NCBI GenBank assembly: GCA_022496185.1
Contig: WTXG01000012.1
Coordinates: 310,001 to 374,000, forward strand
DNA from: Multifurca ochricompacta
Lineage: Eukaryota > Basidiomycota > Agaricomycetes > Russulales > Russulaceae
Direction: 5' to 3'
DNA: 64,000 nt
The first letter of the stretch is position 1. Every line of letters begins with the position of its first letter. The notes under the pieces are model-generated. The model had not been told where the DNA came from, made no database searches, and saw only the letters and a program-made list of their open reading frames with translations. Positions 9,808 through 23,538 of the stretch are shown piece after piece. A program made the position numbers and the translations under genes.

Positions 9808-12800
9808 ATGTCCAAGATATATGCGCGACATGAAAGTCAATTAAAAAAACGTGTCAAGCTGGATGCAACGTCTTATAATGTTCACCGCTACAAAGATGGT
9901 GCAGATGTCCAGCGCTGCTTGCAGGTCCAGACACAGGATGGTCTCTTTGAAGGTGCGCTATCGTTTACACTTGACACCCAACTGTTGCCAATAATCTTAT
10001 CATCTCAGCCCTTACTGCGCTTCGTAACCAACTTACCATAAAGTTTGACGAAGGTCCACTCCAACCTCAAGATGAGCGGTTGACTCTCGCACGCAGTTGG
10101 CTGGAGAGCGCCCCTGGCGCTCAGAGCATCTTCAGCATATGGGAGAAGACAACGGAGGTATTATGCAGTACCTTATAGCCCCATTTATCTCACATGGAGT
10201 TGTTCTTTTCTAGCGGCAAATGTCCCTTCTTACGCTCTTGGTCTCCGTGTTGTCCTCCCTCCTGACAGTCTTGTCGAGCCAATTCGCTCATCACAAGCTA
10301 GGTCAGCCCATTGTAAAGACATTATTATCTCCAGATTATCTTCATCATTTGAACACCTATCTCATCGGCTCGCATAATGAACTAATCATCGCCACATTAA
10401 AACTTTTCAACGCATTGTCTACATTCGGCGGAGGATGCGAAAAGAGAGTCGTTTTAGAACGGTTTGCTTGGGAAAACAAGGTTTTATTTACCCGTTCCCT
10501 CTTCCATCCTCAATAACCTTCCATAAGGGGCTTCATAAACTCTTGTCCATGAGGCGCAGGGCAAAAAAGACAGGCTCTGCTGATGTTCTTGTCATACCAG
10601 GTGTGTGCAGGTTCCTGTTTGGCTCACAGAGTAGTTAAATTATCTTTTTAGATATACGGACATTATATATTATTTTTGTTCTCTCGTTTGTGAATGATTC
10701 TACGGCTAGTTCAGTCAAATCGTTGTTTTTGGAGCAGCGCCAAGACATCCTTCGCTCAATTTTTACCGGCCTTGATCAAGACCCGTACAGTCTGGCCAGG
10801 AAGGTCCTGGAAGTTTCGTGGACAGGGATCTGGCTGGATCCGAGAGTTAAAAGAACCTTAAAAGTCAACGTTTTTAACGGGGCAAGCCTGCATCATGTGC
10901 GTCAAACTAGCACCCTTTAGTACATATCTTCACGGAGACGTAGATTATGAAACTTTACAACCGCTCCGTCGGCGAAGACTCTGACGAACAGGTCCCCGCT
11001 GATCTCGCTCATCACTTCCTTCTTGCCATCTGTACACATCCTGGCGTGGGGGTATGCTTCAAGGATCGTGGATGGTATCCACGTGAAACTGACAATGACT
11101 CAAAGCCTGCCCATAGCGGCAATGACGAGATCGCCCCTAAAAATGCCCGCATTTACAATAAAATTTTAGCACAATTACTTAAAACCTTGAAAGCCAATGA
11201 AGATCCACGCCAACAAGAACTTGCTTTGAGGATTTTTTCCGCCTGCCCGGAGCTTGTTAGCGGGTACGTGACATCAAGTGTGTAGAGGCTCAAAGTGTTT
11301 GATATGATACCCTAGTTATTGGTCAGCGGCCTCCCTTACTCTGGAGCCTCGGTTATCGTCCAAGTGGATTGCGAACATTGCATTTTTCGGGAACGTCATC
11401 TCACTACCCGTCCCAGAGGCGTCATTTTTCCTACCAGGAAGTTCCTTATACGTTCCCACTCCACCGCCATTGACCGCCTTTCTTGAAAATGTTTTCCCAT
11501 CTGTCAACACGAAGGCTCACTTTTCGCGTGGCCTTCAGTCGACTTCTCCCTTGGTGCAACATTGTACCGCTTTAGCATTGGCAAAATCTTTGTCAAAATA
11601 TTCAGAGGTTCTTAGAATTATGCGCAAGGTCGAGGGCGTCTTAGAAGAAGACGAAAATAGCGGGCAGTGGAGGAAGCGGAGGATCGAACTCGAGCACGAG
11701 GCACGTCGACGGGTTCCTGACTTTCAAGTCGTCATAGCTTTCTCTCAGAAAGCTGGAGATGCTGTCCAATCACTTCCAAAGGATGCCGACGCGGGGACTA
11801 CACCCATAAGCAAGATGCGCGCGACCATGCTGGCTGAAAGCTCCACTCGGTTTTGTGGCTTTATCACTTGTGTTTCTCCTCTCTGGTCGCCGGAGCTCGG
11901 TTCGATGTAGGGAAGCTTCTGCAGAACTCATTCGAGGTGGTTGGAACGGGCAGTGTCATTGGTCCGACATCAGGATTGGACACTCTTCGGCGGTTGCATG
12001 TTCTTCGGCTGCTGAAGGAAAGCGATCAATTCTTATGGTCCAGCAAGTCTGGTGAGTCTCGTACCTATGGCAGTACATCCGAGCCTGACCTTCAATGATA
12101 GGACCCCGCTCGTATATTAATATCCTTCTGAGTGCGTACTCTTCTATCGACGCTTTGGCGATTCGGAATGCGATTGGTTTACTTCTACGACACATACTCG
12201 CGGGCAGTATACTGTTTGAACATGATCCAGTGGAGGTCTATTCCTGGTTATCCTCTTTACCCATCAGTGTACGCTCACCGGATGCCGAAGCCCCTGACGG
12301 GACACCATTATTGAATGAACAAAGTGCTACTATCAGCTTCCTGGACGACTGTATTCAGCTGTGCCTCAAGGCGCCCTATGGCTACATTGAAGTGCTTACT
12401 GCTACCAGTTCTAACACTGTCACTTATGGTGATTATCAGGGTGGAGGTAGCGCACCAAGTCCACTTCTTGCGACCATCGTGGAACAAATATTTGCTAGGA
12501 TTGCAGCCGGTCTTTCTCCCTCGGACACACTGGCGATTGTATCGTTCGCGCGGAGACTGCTAGTCAGACTCTCCGGAAAGCAAGGCAGCCTAGAACTGCT
12601 GATCCGCCTTTCGGAGAGGCTCGCCTCCTTGTCTATTGATGACAGTCTCATGAAGAAATATGGGATCGTTGGAAAGGCGGTTGAGCGGGAGGTTGAGATA
12701 TTGACAAACTACCTTTTCTTGTTAGACAATGCAGCCGCCCCCATGGTGCCACGAGGAAATTCGTCTTCTGCAGTTGCCGAGTTCTTGGATCGAGTCGAGA

Positions 12801-15800
12801 GCATTCCCATTCGTACGCCGCAGCACTGTCTTTATAAATATTCTGCTTACCGACCCTGCTAGCAACGTCAACTGCATTGCGTCAGAGATCAGCCTTCGAA
12901 CTCATGGATTGCGTGCGCCTTTTCAATTCACCACTTCAAAAAGAAGAAGCCATGCGATTAATCGCCACTATGTCACACATTCACCGGCCGGCAGTCGCTG
13001 CACTTCTGGCATGTTTGGACCCAGGACAACGGCTACTCCAGGACCCTCCGTTCCTCATGGTGCTACGGCGAATGCAGCTTAAGTAAGCTTCAATTTTGTG
13101 CCATGAACTGCATTCCATAAGTCATACGTGATATAGAGTCCCATTCGACTGGGCGTTCATTCAATGCGGCCAGGAGCAGTTATCCAAGACTGAATACCGG
13201 GTTCTTCTCAACAATGCCGTCTTCGACGATTCGCAGCCGCTTCTCGGGGCGAGAGCAGCGCTTAACATTATTGGTCATCGCTTGCTCTCCCAGAAAAAAA
13301 ACGCGTCCATCGACAGCGGCGTTCTATTGCTGATTGCAGATATCATGAAAACGGGGAGAAGCATTCTTGACGCAGCAGACTTTAAGTGTCTCAAGGAGCA
13401 CTTGTTTGGCATGCCATCAGTCAATGCTGTGTTAACGTCTTCGGGGATCAGTCAAGAAGTGATTGAACAAGGTAATAAGTTAACAGCGCCATAGGTTACG
13501 TGGCTTGATGACTCGCTTTAAAGGAATTCGTCCTATCCTTGAAGCCGTCCAGGGTCCGTCCGACATTGTGGATCATGATTTATTGTCGCCTTTCTGCTCG
13601 CATTGGGCTCAGATCTCGTTGTCGACTTCACGTTTCACCAATCATGATCAAGTATGAGCAAGATGACATTCCATTGCGACCTATTTTCACGTACCTTTCT
13701 AGATTATACTTTGGCTTCCATATATGGCTTGTGAAGAGGTACTTTCCATCCTCGACCAAGCTCTCCTTGATTTCAGGGCTATTGAAAAAGGTGAAGGTAT
13801 CAAAGATGTTCTCCAAGCAGTTTTTTCGGCGATTGATCAATATATCAATACCGATGGCGATATTCCTGGCTTCCGTTCACGCCTTCCGCAGTTGGTATCC
13901 TTGTATTCCGCGCAGCCGGACTGGCCTCTGTTGGAGGGCTTGATTACAAGAGCAGTAGATTCTGCACTTACAGCTTGGATTGACGGAGTCCCTCATGATG
14001 CCAGTGTCTCTTCGGCCCTGGAGCCGCTTGTCCTTAAGTCTTGTTCTCGCTGGTCAAAACGTCTAGAACTCCGAGATGAGGGCTTCGACAGTTCTGTCTT
14101 CTTCGAGCGCCCAGAGTGGACACTGCACACCGTGACTACCATCAAAAGCTTGATCTATGCCAGTAGCGTCGCAAGGAATGTCAGTCTCGCGTTCCTGGAA
14201 TCCAGGGAATGCCTGAATCAGCAAGCCTTACATCTCGCCCCCCTCATATGGTCACGTCTCGATGCGGAGGACAGTCACGTTATCGGATCGAGTGGAACAT
14301 GGAGGAGACATTTCAACAATCTGACAACAAATATGATAGACGCTAGGATTCACTGGAACCATCGTGTCACCTGTAGACGCGCTATTCAAGCAATGCTAGA
14401 AAAGCTGTCATCATTACGCCTAGAACTCCTCTCGGACCTGCTTGCTACTGTTACAGGCATACCTGCTGACACACTAACAGCCGAGACCTTACAACTAGGG
14501 AAACATCTTATGGATATGTTGCCCCAGGAAGGTAATGCTTTCGCTTCAGCGCTCTTAGAACATGCACTTCGCTGGATATTACGGTCGCTCGCTGCCCCTG
14601 ACAGTTTGGACGAGCGAACTATAACGGCTCTAGGTGCGGTGTTTCTAATTCGAAGTACCTTCATACGCTCATTAAAGCAGCGAGTCTTGTGAAGTGTTTC
14701 CCAAATATCAAGCCGCGACTAACCGATGCTGTTCTAACGGTCTTGATCCAGAATCGTTTGTTCGACGTCGGAGCACTCACCCTTGCGGTGGATCTGACCT
14801 CTGCCACGAATTTAAAGGCTGGTCGCTCGTACTTTGAAACGTGGCATTCTTGACCTTGAGTTTTCAGCCTCTGCTCGTGAATCGACATCTTCAAAGCGTC
14901 ATCCAGCATAGTGACTTTTACAAACACACTGAGATAAGTTCGGCTTCCCGAGATGCTGTAATCTGCCTTGTGCACGCGCTCTTCTTCAAACACCCTCAGA
15001 ATACTTGCCAACCTAGTCATGTTCTCCCTCTTACTCCCATCTACAGAGGCACGTTATCAACCTCCGATCGCCAGCTCCTCAACATCTTCTGTTGTTTCGA
15101 AGAAACAAAAAAAGTATCAGCGGCATCTTTGTTGACGCGCTCCGTTTCGGGCGAAGAAAACCCGTTGGACGCCCTATTGGGCCTCGATTCCGCCACTGTC
15201 TTTCGGAGCTGTATGGCGTTCCCTTCCTGGAGGAAATTAGACAACCTTGGACATGACCTCAACACCAACCACCCACTCGACGACCGCCTTTACGACCCTG
15301 TTTTCATCGCCTTACTTTTAGCTCACGTACTAGCCATCCGACAGCCGTCGTCCGCCACGCAATGGGTTCAGCTGTTTCGAACAAATGTCGTTAGCTTACT
15401 CATCCGTTCATTCTCATCACGGAACGATCTGTTGCGCGATACGTGTGTCTCACAGATCGGCATCATCATGAATATTCTCCAAGTATGTTACCATACCTCT
15501 CAGTTAACCCATTGAGCTTGACCAGCCTTGAATAGAATATTGATATGCAAGAAAAACCCCATGTCCTGTATATCTTGCATTTACTAAAGGATACCCTTAA
15601 GGAATTTCCTGAAGAGGGCGCTCCTCCGCGGTTACCTTCATTCTCAACACTGCTTCTTTCTCACGCTCTGCGAGGTGTCTTCTATCCAGAGAATTTCATC
15701 TACCCTCTTACTGCGCGCTTCCTTCTCCAACGACCAGAGCTTGACATAAGTGACGTCCCAATGTTGTACGCCATGTTGTACAGTACTTCGGATGACTGGC

Positions 15801-16721
15801 GAAAGGAGCGTAGCTGGATTCTGAAATTTATCTCAGATGCGATGCTTAGTACAGGAGAGGAAGAGTGGAAAGTCTTCAGGCGGAGGCATACTTGGGACTT
15901 ATTGGCCAGCTTATTCCAAAGCGCACGGCAAGATCGATCCCGAGGAACCAAATCCTTGAGGCATGTCACCAATCTTTTGTTTTAACGGAGCTCATGTTTC
16001 AACCTCTCTAAAAGATCTTACTTAACCTTACAAATAGCCGGCGGATTACTACTCCCTCATACTGAAGTCGGGATTGCTATCATGGATTGAAATGATGCTT
16101 TTGGATCCACGAGAAGATGAAAGTTCGTTATGGATGAGGGTGCTGGAAAACATCCTCGACGTCGTCGACTCTGTAAAGTTCGAGTCATCGACAGGCGGTG
16201 AATGGCGCGCAGCAATTGGGAGATGTATGACCCTGCTTCAAGGCGATACAAGTGCACACGTTATCCTCTCAGCTACGATCCAGACTAACTGTCTCCTAGC
16301 CTCGGCATCTTTCTTAGAAACTCTCCAACTAAAGTCGCGAATCGTCACGAAACTTAGTTTACTGCCTGGCCCTGCGGTTCCCACTCTCGATGTCCTCCTC
16401 TCCCAATGTCTCGTCAATCTTCGCCATTTGGAAAAGGAAGTGACTCTACCTGCCCTCCCGTTCTCCCCAAGAACACCCGCGCAGTCTCGACATACGTCAT
16501 ATGGCCCGTGTGAAGGGGGCACAGCTGGAGCTCATGTTATATGGGGAGAGGTCGTCGTTGGTCTATGGCGCGCGTCGATGACTTCGGGTAGCTCACGCAA
16601 CGCATGGGATGAACTCACTCCTAGGATACTTATTTGGAACGTCCTGGTGGACGGGGAAGATCGAGTGGCAGAATGGGCGCGAAGGGAAGTTGTTCGGAAT
16701 ATGACAACTCAAAATGTGTAA
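9808..16721 (+). CDS. URB1: URB1/Npa1 nucleolar pre-60S assembly factor, four apparent 1-nt deletions
   Basis: Very large helical-repeat protein needed in the nucleolus for early 60S subunit assembly (Npa1 complex). The ATG at 9808 opens SKIYARHESQLKKRVKLDA. Conserved landmarks: EARRRVPDFQVVIAFSQK in the N-terminal Npa1 domain, LWLYHLCFSSLVAGARFDVG and GKLLQNSF, then LLSWIEMMLLDPRE near the C-terminus. Most of the length reads as HEAT-like helices. About twelve introns of roughly 45-70 nt were traced. The frame breaks at about 11851 (T run), 12837 (A run), 14642 (T run) and 14837 (A run). In each case one added base gives a continuous protein, for example LPTLLATSTALRQRSAFE after the second and SYFENVAFLTLSFQPLLV after the fourth. 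The stop is at 16721, convergent with ADE2. Confidence 0.85.
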
Positions 16722-17024
16722 TCTTTTTCATTGCTTATCGCGCACCGATGTGATTAGTGCGAGATGCATGAGATTTTTGGGGTGTCTATGCCAAGTAATA
16801 AGCAGCTACAAGGACGTGGCGCAGAGTGCAGGGAAATAGCAGGTTGCCTTCGGAACCTTGGAATTAAAGTGCAGACTCTCCAACGGGGCAGGGAGCCGAA
16901 GTAAATGTTCGCCCCAAAGTCATCCGCTCATGGCTTCAACGATACTGACATCAGATACAGACAGTTCTTGCAATCTACTTCATTGATCTTTAGTCTTTAG
17001 TAGACACCCTTCAGCCTCGCCTCA
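16722..17024. other. Convergent 3' spacer between URB1 and ADE2
   Basis: 303 bp between two converging stop codons. It holds only the presumed 3' UTRs; no gene or repeat was seen. Confidence 0.6.
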
Positions 17025-18988
17025 TCAGCTGCGCTTTACTTCGTACTTCTCCCAGCCGATTTCTTCTAGTTTATCTACTTTGCCTAATACTTCCTTTTCT
17101 AAATCTTTCAGATATTCTTCCATACTTCGCACTAAGTTCGGATTGCTTGCTGCGAGAATGCGTACGGCGAGCAGCCCTGCATTCGTTCCGTTGTTATAGC
17201 CACGGTCGCCACTGGAATCCCGCGCTATGGACGTTACACTCATTAGCGTCATGATCGAGGCGAGATATAGGTCACTAACTGGCATTTGCACAATGCTGTG
17301 CAGCGAGTCGACACCATCAAGGGAGCTTCCTTTGACTGGGACGCCGATAACTGGAAGCGCCGTCATCGCAGCCACCATGCCCGGTAAGTGTGCCGCACCG
17401 CCCGCACCAGCTATTATTACTCGCAGCCCGCGCGATGCAGCAGACCTGGCATATTCCACCAAACGGTTTGGCGTGCGGTGCGCAGATACAATCGTCAACT
17501 CGTACGGCACACTGAAACGGTCGAGGATGCGAGCGGCGGGCAACATCACGGGGAGATCCGAGTCCGAGCCCATGATGACACCGACAAGAGGTTTCTTGTG
17601 AGAATGCCCCAAACCAGGCTCAGGCGTGGCTGGCGCGTGTAGATCGATATCAGCGGCGGTGCTGGTACCTGGGAGGCGCTGGAGAAGTGGACGGAGACGA
17701 GCGCTGATCTCTGCGTCCGAATCTGCAGTCACTGTTATATGTCCCATCTTGCGGCCCTTGCGGCACTCGGCCTTGCCATAGAGGTGTACGCTTGCCCCTG
17801 GTACGCTGAGAGCATATTTTGCAAAATCAATAAGCTCCGACAGGTCATTTGATGCACCTAAAAGGTTGAGCATGGCAGCGGAGGGAACCTTGAGAGCAGT
17901 TGAGCCGATAGGAAAAGAAAGGATGGCACGGAGGTGATTCTCGTATTGCGAGGTCTCGCACGCCTCGATGGTATAATGACCCGAGTTGTGAGGCCTAGGG
18001 GCGATCTCGTTCACAAGAATTTGACCTGGACGTTCTTTGTCACGCCGGCTAAAGCGCAGGTCAACGTAAACGCACCATCTCCTAGGAGAAACATCTCAAC
18101 ACCAAATATGCCTGCACCACTTAAAGACTTGACTGCTGCTTCTGCGATTTTATGAGCGCGCTGAGAAAGTTCGGCATCTCTACTTCGAAAAGGGGCGAAT
18201 ACCAAGTGACAGATGTTATCCTTGTGCACAGTCTCGACGACCGGATAAGAATAGGTGTGCCCACTTGTGGTCCGTACTACCATGACAGCGATTTCTTTGA
18301 CGAATGGCACCAACTTTTCAGCGTAGAGTGGCCGATTGCTAAGAACATCGAGAGCATTTTGAAGGTTTGATAGGTCGCGGAGGACAAAATTTCCACGGCC
18401 GTCATATGCCAAAGTCTTGCTTTTCAGCATCAAGGGAAGACCGAGAATTGTAGCCGCGTCTGTTATCCCTTGAATCGTAGGTTCAACAGGAAGGAAGGGA
18501 GCGACAGGGAGCGCATGAGACTGAAGATGCTCCTTCTGGTGGAACTTATCCTGGATGATCCGGATGGTTGATGGAGCCGGGTGCACCTCCACGTTGTGGG
18601 TACTCTGTACTTCTTCGAGCACGTCCACATTGACATGTTCTATCTCGACAGTCAAGACGTCGACTTTGGCAGCGAGCTCTTTTATTTTTTCGGGATTCGA
18701 AAACGAGCCGTCGACATGAGTGCGATGAGGCGCTGTCGGCGCAAGGACCTGCTTTGCAGGAGCCTGCGCGCCAACATCTAAGATTACTACGGAAATGTTC
18801 AAGAGCGATGCTGAGGCTGCCAACATACGGCCCAGCTGGCCACCGCCTAGCGCGTGACGAGGGTCATTAAGAATTAATTAGAGTAAGACGAGGCTTGAGG
18901 AGTAAGAACGTCAGAGGATCTTGAGGTCGCATTCATAAAGTAAGGGAAACCCACTCCCACCTAATATTCCGACCACTTTCTGGTCCAT
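17025..18988 (-). CDS. ADE2: Phosphoribosylaminoimidazole carboxylase
   Basis: Purine biosynthesis: converts aminoimidazole ribonucleotide to its carboxylated form. The protein is the usual fungal fusion of an ATP-grasp (PurK-like) half and a PurE half. The ATG at 18986-18988 gives MDQKVVGIL. A first intron of about 125 nt (18834-18960) splits the Gly codon in ILGGGQLGRML. The ATP-grasp half shows DKFHQKEHLQSHALPVAPF and LAYDGRGNFVLRD. A second intron at about 18016-18066 joins LLGDG to QILVNEIAPRPHNSGHYTIE. The PurE half shows VGVIMGSDSDLPVM, VSAHRTPNRLVEYA and IIAGAGGAAHLPGMVAAMT. The frame is intact from start to stop. Disruption of this gene in yeasts gives red colonies, a family fact rather than something visible here. 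Confidence 0.96.
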
Positions 18989-21146
18989 TCGCTCGAGTTG
19001 CGGGTTAAGCAAGAGAAACGGTCAGTTCACGACAGTCGAGAATGAATATACCCGCGCCTGTGCCCGTGCCCGTGGGATATTTGTAAATAATACTCAAATC
19101 GTCAAAACTCAAACCTGAACCCTCACCACAGCTCATGCGTATTGCAGAGCAACTCTTTGCCTTTTATGCATGTCCGGCTCAGGGTATCAGTGGGACGAGG
19201 GTTAGATGGAAATCTTGTTCTCAATTAAGCCGGAGCGCCCCTTTGACCTTTTGCCCCGTCATTTCATTTGTCGGCGTGGGGGGTGCTTGACTATGTCGTA
19301 CATACATTCATTCATTCAGCATTCGCTGTAAGTAAAAGATTGGTTAATATCATGTTTTGTTCTGCATGCGTCACTTCTTTTGTCACGACCTTAGTGACCT
19401 TCCTGCTTTAGACAGTCTTGCCAATGCCAACACTACCACAAAAATTTCAACAATACGCAAGAAATGTGCCCAGGTCGCTGTCCCATGCCCTCACAAAAGA
19501 AAGCCTGCCCAGTTCCTTGTACCCCAGGGCTCCCTTTGCCTCCTCTCGTACGTGACAACTCTTGTTCTTTTGCTTTACCTCTCGTTCACATCAGGCGCGG
19601 TGGCACCCTCCACATTCGCCACATTTGTTTGTTGAGTGCAGCCGAAGTTAGATAGACTTGTGTCCTGCTGGATGCATGCACATTTTTGGCATCCCGGACC
19701 GAGGTCGCGCTTGCAGGGCTGTGCCCAAATCGCACAAGCACAGGGGCACACAGTAGCTACTAACTAATGAACGATTTGGTGGTGGGATGGGATATGAAAA
19801 CCCCGAACCGAAGGGAAAAGGAGTCAAAAGTCCTCGGTATCCTGCTCCTGCTCCTTACTAGGCCTATCCCAGCTCCAGAGGTCGTCTCGTCGAATACGGC
19901 TTGAAGGCCGCGCGAATCTTGTAGGAAGCCCAGTAGAGCCTCGACATTTTTTTTTGGTATTGTAGATCTGCATCCAGGGTAGGGCGGTTGCAGACCAGGT
20001 TGTGGACGTGGTACATGGGGCAGGTATAGAGTAGAGGAGGAGGTGAATAAGAAGGGGTTCGGACCGGAAAGATCCGGTCCACGCAGTCACTGCCCTATGC
20101 AGCAAAAGGCATGAGTAGATAGATACACACGGGCCTTGTTTCAGTAGAATAAGATTTATATTTTGATTACAGAGTAGTTTAGGATAGTTTGGAGTGTATT
20201 ATAGATAATGCCAGACTGGCAGAAATGATCGTGCGTTATTTCTGCAAGGACACTATTGGATAGTCTCGGGTCTCGGGCTTTGTATTTACTTGACATCTTG
20301 TCCTCTTGGGCTGCAGGCTCTTGAAATTGTCAATATAGGCCATTATTGCTGTTGCTGTAGAAGCAAGGTGGAGTCCTCTGACTGCTTCAAGCCTTATGCG
20401 TGCGTGCAGTGTTCTGACAGGCGATTTCACTACATCTTATCTAATCTTGTACTTTAAGGCGCACCCACCTCGAATCCTCTGAGTCTGAGTATAACCCTCC
20501 CATTCAAGAGAGATCCCCCACTGACTGAAGTAACTTTGGAGCCTTAGTGCTGTACTTTCGATCTAGTTGTTCACAATCGTCAACAATTGATAGGATATGT
20601 AAGCCAGGGATATGGACATCTGTATGTAATGTAGTAGACACCACAGATACCCAACTTTTGCTCGCCTTGGATTCCCGTTGGCTGACCTCACTAACAGGCG
20701 CATCTGCATCATTGACACTGACTAAACACTTCGGAACACTACTAAAACGCAACGTGAGCTGACTCTATCTCTATCTGTTTATCGCAAATGGCATAGACTA
20801 GTATACCCCCACGAGGTATGCTCTCCTACTGACCCTGAGGCGACTGGCCAACTGAGCCATGATAAATACTGTAGGATCTGCCCTCCCGTCGAGAGGCCGC
20901 GAAGATTATTGAATACCTCAGCGCGCGCGATGAGGCAGCAGCGCAAAGGGCTCCCCACCGTCGCCCGTATATCGAGACATCTGGGCAAGTTGGCTTCAGC
21001 ACAAGAGACCAGATTTGATGATCATTTTTGGATAGGCACCATCACCATCTTTTATTTTACCTGGCGTTCTTGCCCATGTATGGTTATTGGTGTGTTCGTT
21101 GGTTGCCACATTTTATTTGATATACCTATTATTCAGAAGCGACCTA
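18989..21146. other. Large intergenic region (2.16 kb) upstream of ADE2
   Basis: This must contain the ADE2 promoter next to 18988 and the GRC3 3' UTR next to 21147. The rest holds only short frames on both strands with no family resemblance and no exon structure I can support. A stretch near 20820-20865, read on the minus strand, matches a Pol III A-box (TGGCTCAGTTGG) but has no matching tRNA fold. This is the longest unexplained stretch in the first half of the window. Confidence 0.5.
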
Positions 21147-23538
21147 CTACATTTGTGCGCGGCGCATGATGTTTCTTCTTACTCGCCGTCGCTCGCTACC
21201 CGCCCCAGTGTTCCGGCCCCATTGCAAGAACGGTACGTCTACGCCGGCGCCGCCATCCGCGCTGCGGAAGTCTAACCACCCCCACACCGGAAGCTCGAGC
21301 TCGCCCATAACCAAAACACGAGCATTGACCAAAGTCTCTGGCGGGACTGGAGTCAGAAGTTGGAGCTTGGATCCGTCGCTCGACACCCCCCGTATGAAAG
21401 CGAGTCCAAGGCAGGTCGAGGACGCGGGATCGGGGGGCGGGGAACCAGGCGTGAAAAGTTCCTCGTCTCCTTCCGACGGCGATGGACTGGAGACAAGCGC
21501 GACGAGCGCGCCGGTGAGCACGCGCCATAGTTCCGTGCGAACGACATCCTCAGCGCCGGCGCCGGTGAGCACGATGCGATCGAGTGCAAGGCGTGTTGTG
21601 AGCTCGTAAGGTGGCCGCGCACACAGGGGACGTTTTGTGCTCCAAAGAGAGGCAGTTGTCTGTCGGAGAGGTGGGGAATGGATGGGGTTGGGGAAGACGG
21701 CGTGGAAATAAGACAGTAGGGAGAGCGCCCGGTGGTCGGACGCAGTGAACCGAGGCGAAGGCGTCACAGGCTCTAATGTGTGGACCCGAGGGCCGTCGGG
21801 TTCGACCCCATCTGGAGGGGAGGTGTCGAATAAGAATATGTCTGTGGGTTGAACCAGCTCCTCTATCCTTCGCGCGAGGTCGGAGCCAAGGCCCTTTGTC
21901 CAACCCATGGTATTCACCACTAGTGGAATGACGTCTGTAATGCGATCATCTTCTCTGTCTTCCTCGATGTCAACGAAAGCGCTCGCAAACTGAAGATCCA
22001 AGCGGTACGTTTCGATCAAAGATTGGATGGCACGCAGATAGTGTGATGGAGAGGAACGCGGGTTATGTGCACCGACATAGTGCGCTTGGTGCGGAAGAGT
22101 GGGGTGCGTGAAGGGCGGACCGAAAATAGGATTCTCGACTACGCTCAAAGCCACCATCCCACCTGGAGTGAACTCAGACTGGCCAAGGTCACATTCGAGG
22201 AAGGCCACCCGGCGGTGCCTAGATGTGAGTCGGTAAGTACACGGATAGGTGTTGATTTCTAAGCGCGTACCAGGAGCTTAGCCTGTTGACGAGTGCGCGC
22301 GCGAATGTACTCTTTCCAGAGTTTTTCTGACCTTTTACCAAAAGGACGTGTGGTTTTCGAAGACCAACTGGATGACCCGAAAGGGCGAGTGGTGATGCGG
22401 ACAGAGCCATCTCCCAAGATGGTGGTAATTGGAAAGCGCACATACCCCGCGTAGCCTGGATAACCTTGAACTGTTGTGAGCAAAAAGGTGTGGTCTCTGG
22501 GAACGAATGACATACGACATGAATGCCTTCAAGTGGTACATCAATCGTCTCCTCGAGCCCTGCCTGATCAAAAACGCCTTCGAAAGTACGTACGACGCGT
22601 CCAAGACCTCCAATACCTGTTCGAAGTTCTTGTAATACAATGACAACATCACCTTGGTCGATAATGCTCAGGATTCGACTAGGGATTGAGGCTAATGATT
22701 TTGAAGATTCTCCACGTACAACCAGTGCTTGTATCACAGGTATTGGGGACGACCGTGGTGCAAAGACGTGGTGGGGGACCCGGGAAGGGTGAATAATTAT
22801 TCCTAAAAGAGAGATGGATCCTCGGAGAACGCGCATTCGATATGCGCCGACGAACGATGCTGCTAATGACGGGGAGAGCACCAGAACAACAGCAGGCCCA
22901 CTTAAGCCAAGAGCGGACGCCTCATCCGGGGAGAGCTGAAACATGTTCTGCTCAGGGACTGGGTGATATGTGGACAACCTTTCAGGCCCATCAGTTGTGA
23001 GAGGGCGATTGTAAGGCCGTTGCGAAATGTCCGCGACAGGTTCTTCGTCGGACGCGTCGGACGCGTCGTCAGAGGAGTAAACGACGGGGAGACTAGGAGA
23101 CCATACTTTCCTCCGCTCTCGCTGAGTGGGCTCCAAAGAACGCTCAGGTTGGATCAACTGGGGATTTTCCTGATCCAAAGTAATGGACATGTCCGAATCA
23201 CTGTCACTGTGATCCAGGTCCAGGGAGACAACATCCTGTTGCTGTTTGGGGTTTGACTCACTTGATTCGCTCGTTGTTACAATAACATTTTTATTTTCCG
23301 AATGTGCTTTTGGTGGGGTATTATATTTTCTTCTTCTTGCTTTCTTGACGGCTGCAGGATGATGATGATGGCGCCTACGTTTTATTGAAGATTTAATACT
23401 TGAAATCTGTAAACGGGCTTTACGAGCGGCAATAGCGCTCAGCATGTGGTTTGGGATTGGGATTGGGTTGGATGGGTTGGATGAGCCTTTACCGGTGCCG
23501 GTAGCCATCGCCATTGCCATTGCTATTGCCATCGACAT
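21147..23538 (-). CDS. GRC3: Polynucleotide 5'-hydroxyl kinase Grc3
   Basis: Kinase that works with the Las1 nuclease in ITS2 removal during pre-rRNA processing. The start at 23538 gives a low-complexity N-terminus with alternating Met-Ala, then basic and acidic disordered segments. The folded part begins near FQLSPDEASALGLSGPAV. The Walker A motif is GQKNSGKST, preceded by RKPHVLLVK. A single intron at about 22208-22262 joins LVNRLSSW to HRRVAFLECDLGQSEFTPGG, which carries the Walker B-like DLGQ. Further on are VIPLVVNTMGWTKGLGSDL and ITDV, and the C-terminal region ends GELELPVWGWLDFRS. The frame is intact. It is head to head with the SH3/RA gene, with 214 bp between start codons. Confidence 0.92.

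Noticed and set aside
12835..12870. 35-nt intron in URB1
   Set aside because: It would fit GT-AG, but one added A at about 12837 gives a continuous helical segment (LPTLLATSTALRQRSAFE), in keeping with the other losses.
20820..20870. tRNA gene on the minus strand
   Set aside because: A perfect A-box-like TGGCTCAGTTGG is present, but no B box, no matching acceptor stem and no anticodon arm could be folded.
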